From the NCBI GenBank assembly GCA_946491675.1, contig CAMLYN010000017.1, forward strand, positions 1 through 14,954: DNA of 14,954 nt, written 5' to 3'. Under the pieces are notes generated by a model. That model saw only the letters and a list, made by a program, of their open reading frames with translations, was not told the origin of the DNA and searched no databases. Shown in pieces: positions 14,355 to 14,954 of this stretch. Made by a program: the position numbers and the translations under genes. Every line of letters begins with the position of its first letter. The first letter of the stretch is position 1. The DNA is from an uncultured Mycoplasmatota bacterium (GTDB lineage: Bacteria > Bacillota_I > Bacilli_A > RF39 > UBA660).

Positions 14355-14509
14355 CTTTTTTCAAGAAAAATATCCATTATAAACAATATTTGTCCAAGAG
14401 TAATCCATTGAATTTTTTCGTTTAGAAATAAAGTCTTTGTTTTTATAAAAAGATTTTAGAAATCAGTACTGTGGCTTGTTAAATTTATTGGTACTGTATA
14501 ATTTGAACA
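14345..14509 (-). pseudogene. decayed C-terminus of an EamA/DMT-family transporter
   Basis: In one minus-strand frame, 14455-14345 reads NLFIKTKTLFLNEKIQW, then ITLGQILFIMDIFLEKSYK and a stop. This is the usual end of an EamA transporter: a helix, the conserved LFLxE turn, a short loop, then a last hydrophobic helix and a basic tail. Upstream, the same frame gives SNYTVPINLTSHSTDF before a TAA at 14458-14456, and a TGA comes at 14512-14510. No start codon or ribosome site supports a live gene. I therefore read it as the stump of a transporter gene whose 5' part is lost. The match is by pattern only. Confidence 0.4.
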
Positions 14510-14586
14510 TCATTTTTTTCATAATCTAAGTCACTTACTTAGTTTTATTTATTTTTTTCCATTTCACGGTGAACTTTTTTCCAGTT

Positions 14587-14954
14587 TTAAATCCACTCAT
14601 ATCTTTCTTTGATTATTTTTTCTCTTCCTTGGGTGGTAGGATTATAATATATTTTACCTTCTAATTCATCCGGCATGCACTGCATGGTGGTTATTTTTTC
14701 TTTGGTGTCATGCGGGTATATATACCCTTCTCCATAACCTAGTTCTTTTTGAATGTTTGTAAAGGCAGCTCTGACGGCCATCGGAATTGGAGCGGAGTCA
14801 TAAGTTTCCGCATCTTTTTTAGCTCGTTCGTAAGCGGTAAATACGGAGTTTGATTTAGGCGCTAGGGTTACATACATAACAGCTTCAGCTAAGTGAACGT
14901 TACATTCTGGCATGCCGATTAATTTAGCAGCATTAAAGGCATTTAAAGCAACGG
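14587..14954 (-). CDS. rarA: replication-associated recombination protein A, C-terminal part (5' end beyond window)
   Basis: The frame is open to the right edge, so only the last 121 residues are seen. The visible segments IGMPECNVHLAEAVMYVTLAPKSNS, AYERAKKDA, PIPMAVR, GYGEGYIYPHDT and YYNPTTQGREKIIKERY (shown in parts) are the C-terminal helical domain of RarA/MgsA/WRNIP1, the AAA+ ATPase acting at stalled replication forks. The ATPase motifs lie outside. Its base composition (about 41% G+C) is far above the rest of the window, marking it as host backbone. It stops at TAA 14589-14587 after YEWI, yet the same frame goes on as NWKKVHREMEKNK to a second TAA at 14547-14545. The stop may therefore be a recent nonsense change. 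Confidence 0.92.
   Translation of the reverse strand, partial: VALNAFNAAKLIGMPECNVHLAEAVMYVTLAPKSNSVFTAYERAKKDAETYDSAPIPMAVRAAFTNIQKELGYGEGYIYPHDTKEKITTMQCMPDELEGKIYYNPTTQGREKIIKERYEWI

Noticed and set aside
14465..14496. Inverted repeat CAGTAC/GTACTG with a ~20-base spacer
   Set aside because: The arms are short and the spacer long. It falls inside the transporter remnant and has no promoter beside it to regulate.
14526..14558. Hairpin CTAAGT/ACTTAG followed by a T-rich tail on the plus strand
   Set aside because: It looks like a plus-strand terminator, but no plus-strand gene leads into it. On the minus strand, where rarA would need it, no T run follows. The stem is only 6 bp.
1..14954. 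tRNA, rRNA, riboswitch or phage attachment site
   Set aside because: I saw no cloverleaf, T-loop, ribosomal or known riboswitch core sequence, no integrase gene and no pair of direct repeats that would mark attachment sites.

Overview
The window is very AT-rich DNA from what looks like a low-GC Gram-positive bacterium (Bacillota). The signs are strong AGGAGG-type Shine-Dalgarno sites, sigma-A-like promoters and Gram-positive-style polysaccharide genes. The last ~370 bases (14587-14954) hold the 3' end of a rarA/mgsA housekeeping gene, which is clearly less AT-rich: about 41% G+C by hand count over 14641-14940, against about 13-33% in single lines sampled elsewhere. The rest therefore looks like an accessory island beside a chromosomal anchor gene. 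The rarA protein has a Lactobacillales feel, but that is only an impression.

Layout. At 131-1000 (+) there is a lactonase-type beta-propeller gene. It converges on, and overlaps by 11 bases, the last gene of a long minus-strand operon (11247 to 990). In transcription order the operon is: manC (GDP-mannose synthesis), a priming phospho-sugar transferase, two GT4 glycosyltransferases, a NodB-type deacetylase, a radical SAM/SPASM enzyme, a GT2 glycosyltransferase, a FemAB/BioF2-like GNAT acyltransferase, a left-handed beta-helix O-acetyltransferase, an SDR oxidoreductase and a cytoplasmic clan-A glycoside hydrolase. Several of the genes overlap, two of them by ATGA. A good extended -10 promoter precedes manC.

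Upstream of the operon is a separate minus-strand unit at 11603-12913. It encodes a second, quite different radical SAM/SPASM protein of the RiPP-maturase/anSME type. It has a near-perfect SD, a consensus TTGACA-18-TATAAT promoter, an 18-bp perfect palindrome with an extra half-site just upstream, and an intrinsic terminator downstream. No precursor peptide is visible. A HAD phosphatase of UMPH-1 type follows at 13477-14229 (-). The DNA between the HAD gene and rarA carries what looks like the decayed C-terminus of an EamA/DMT transporter, and rarA itself ends at an ochre codon with 13 more plausible codons in frame beyond it.

How it works together. ManC supplies GDP-mannose. The priming transferase loads undecaprenyl phosphate. 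Three glycosyltransferases extend the lipid-linked glycan. The deacetylase, GNAT, LbH acyltransferase, SDR and radical SAM enzyme would decorate or remodel sugars, and the glycoside hydrolase may edit product or intermediates. No flippase, polymerase, ABC exporter or chain-length regulator is present, so export must rely on genes outside the window or on a non-standard route. The most unusual element is the radical SAM/SPASM enzyme embedded in the glycan operon. The second is the orphan, apparently regulated SPASM maturase next door.
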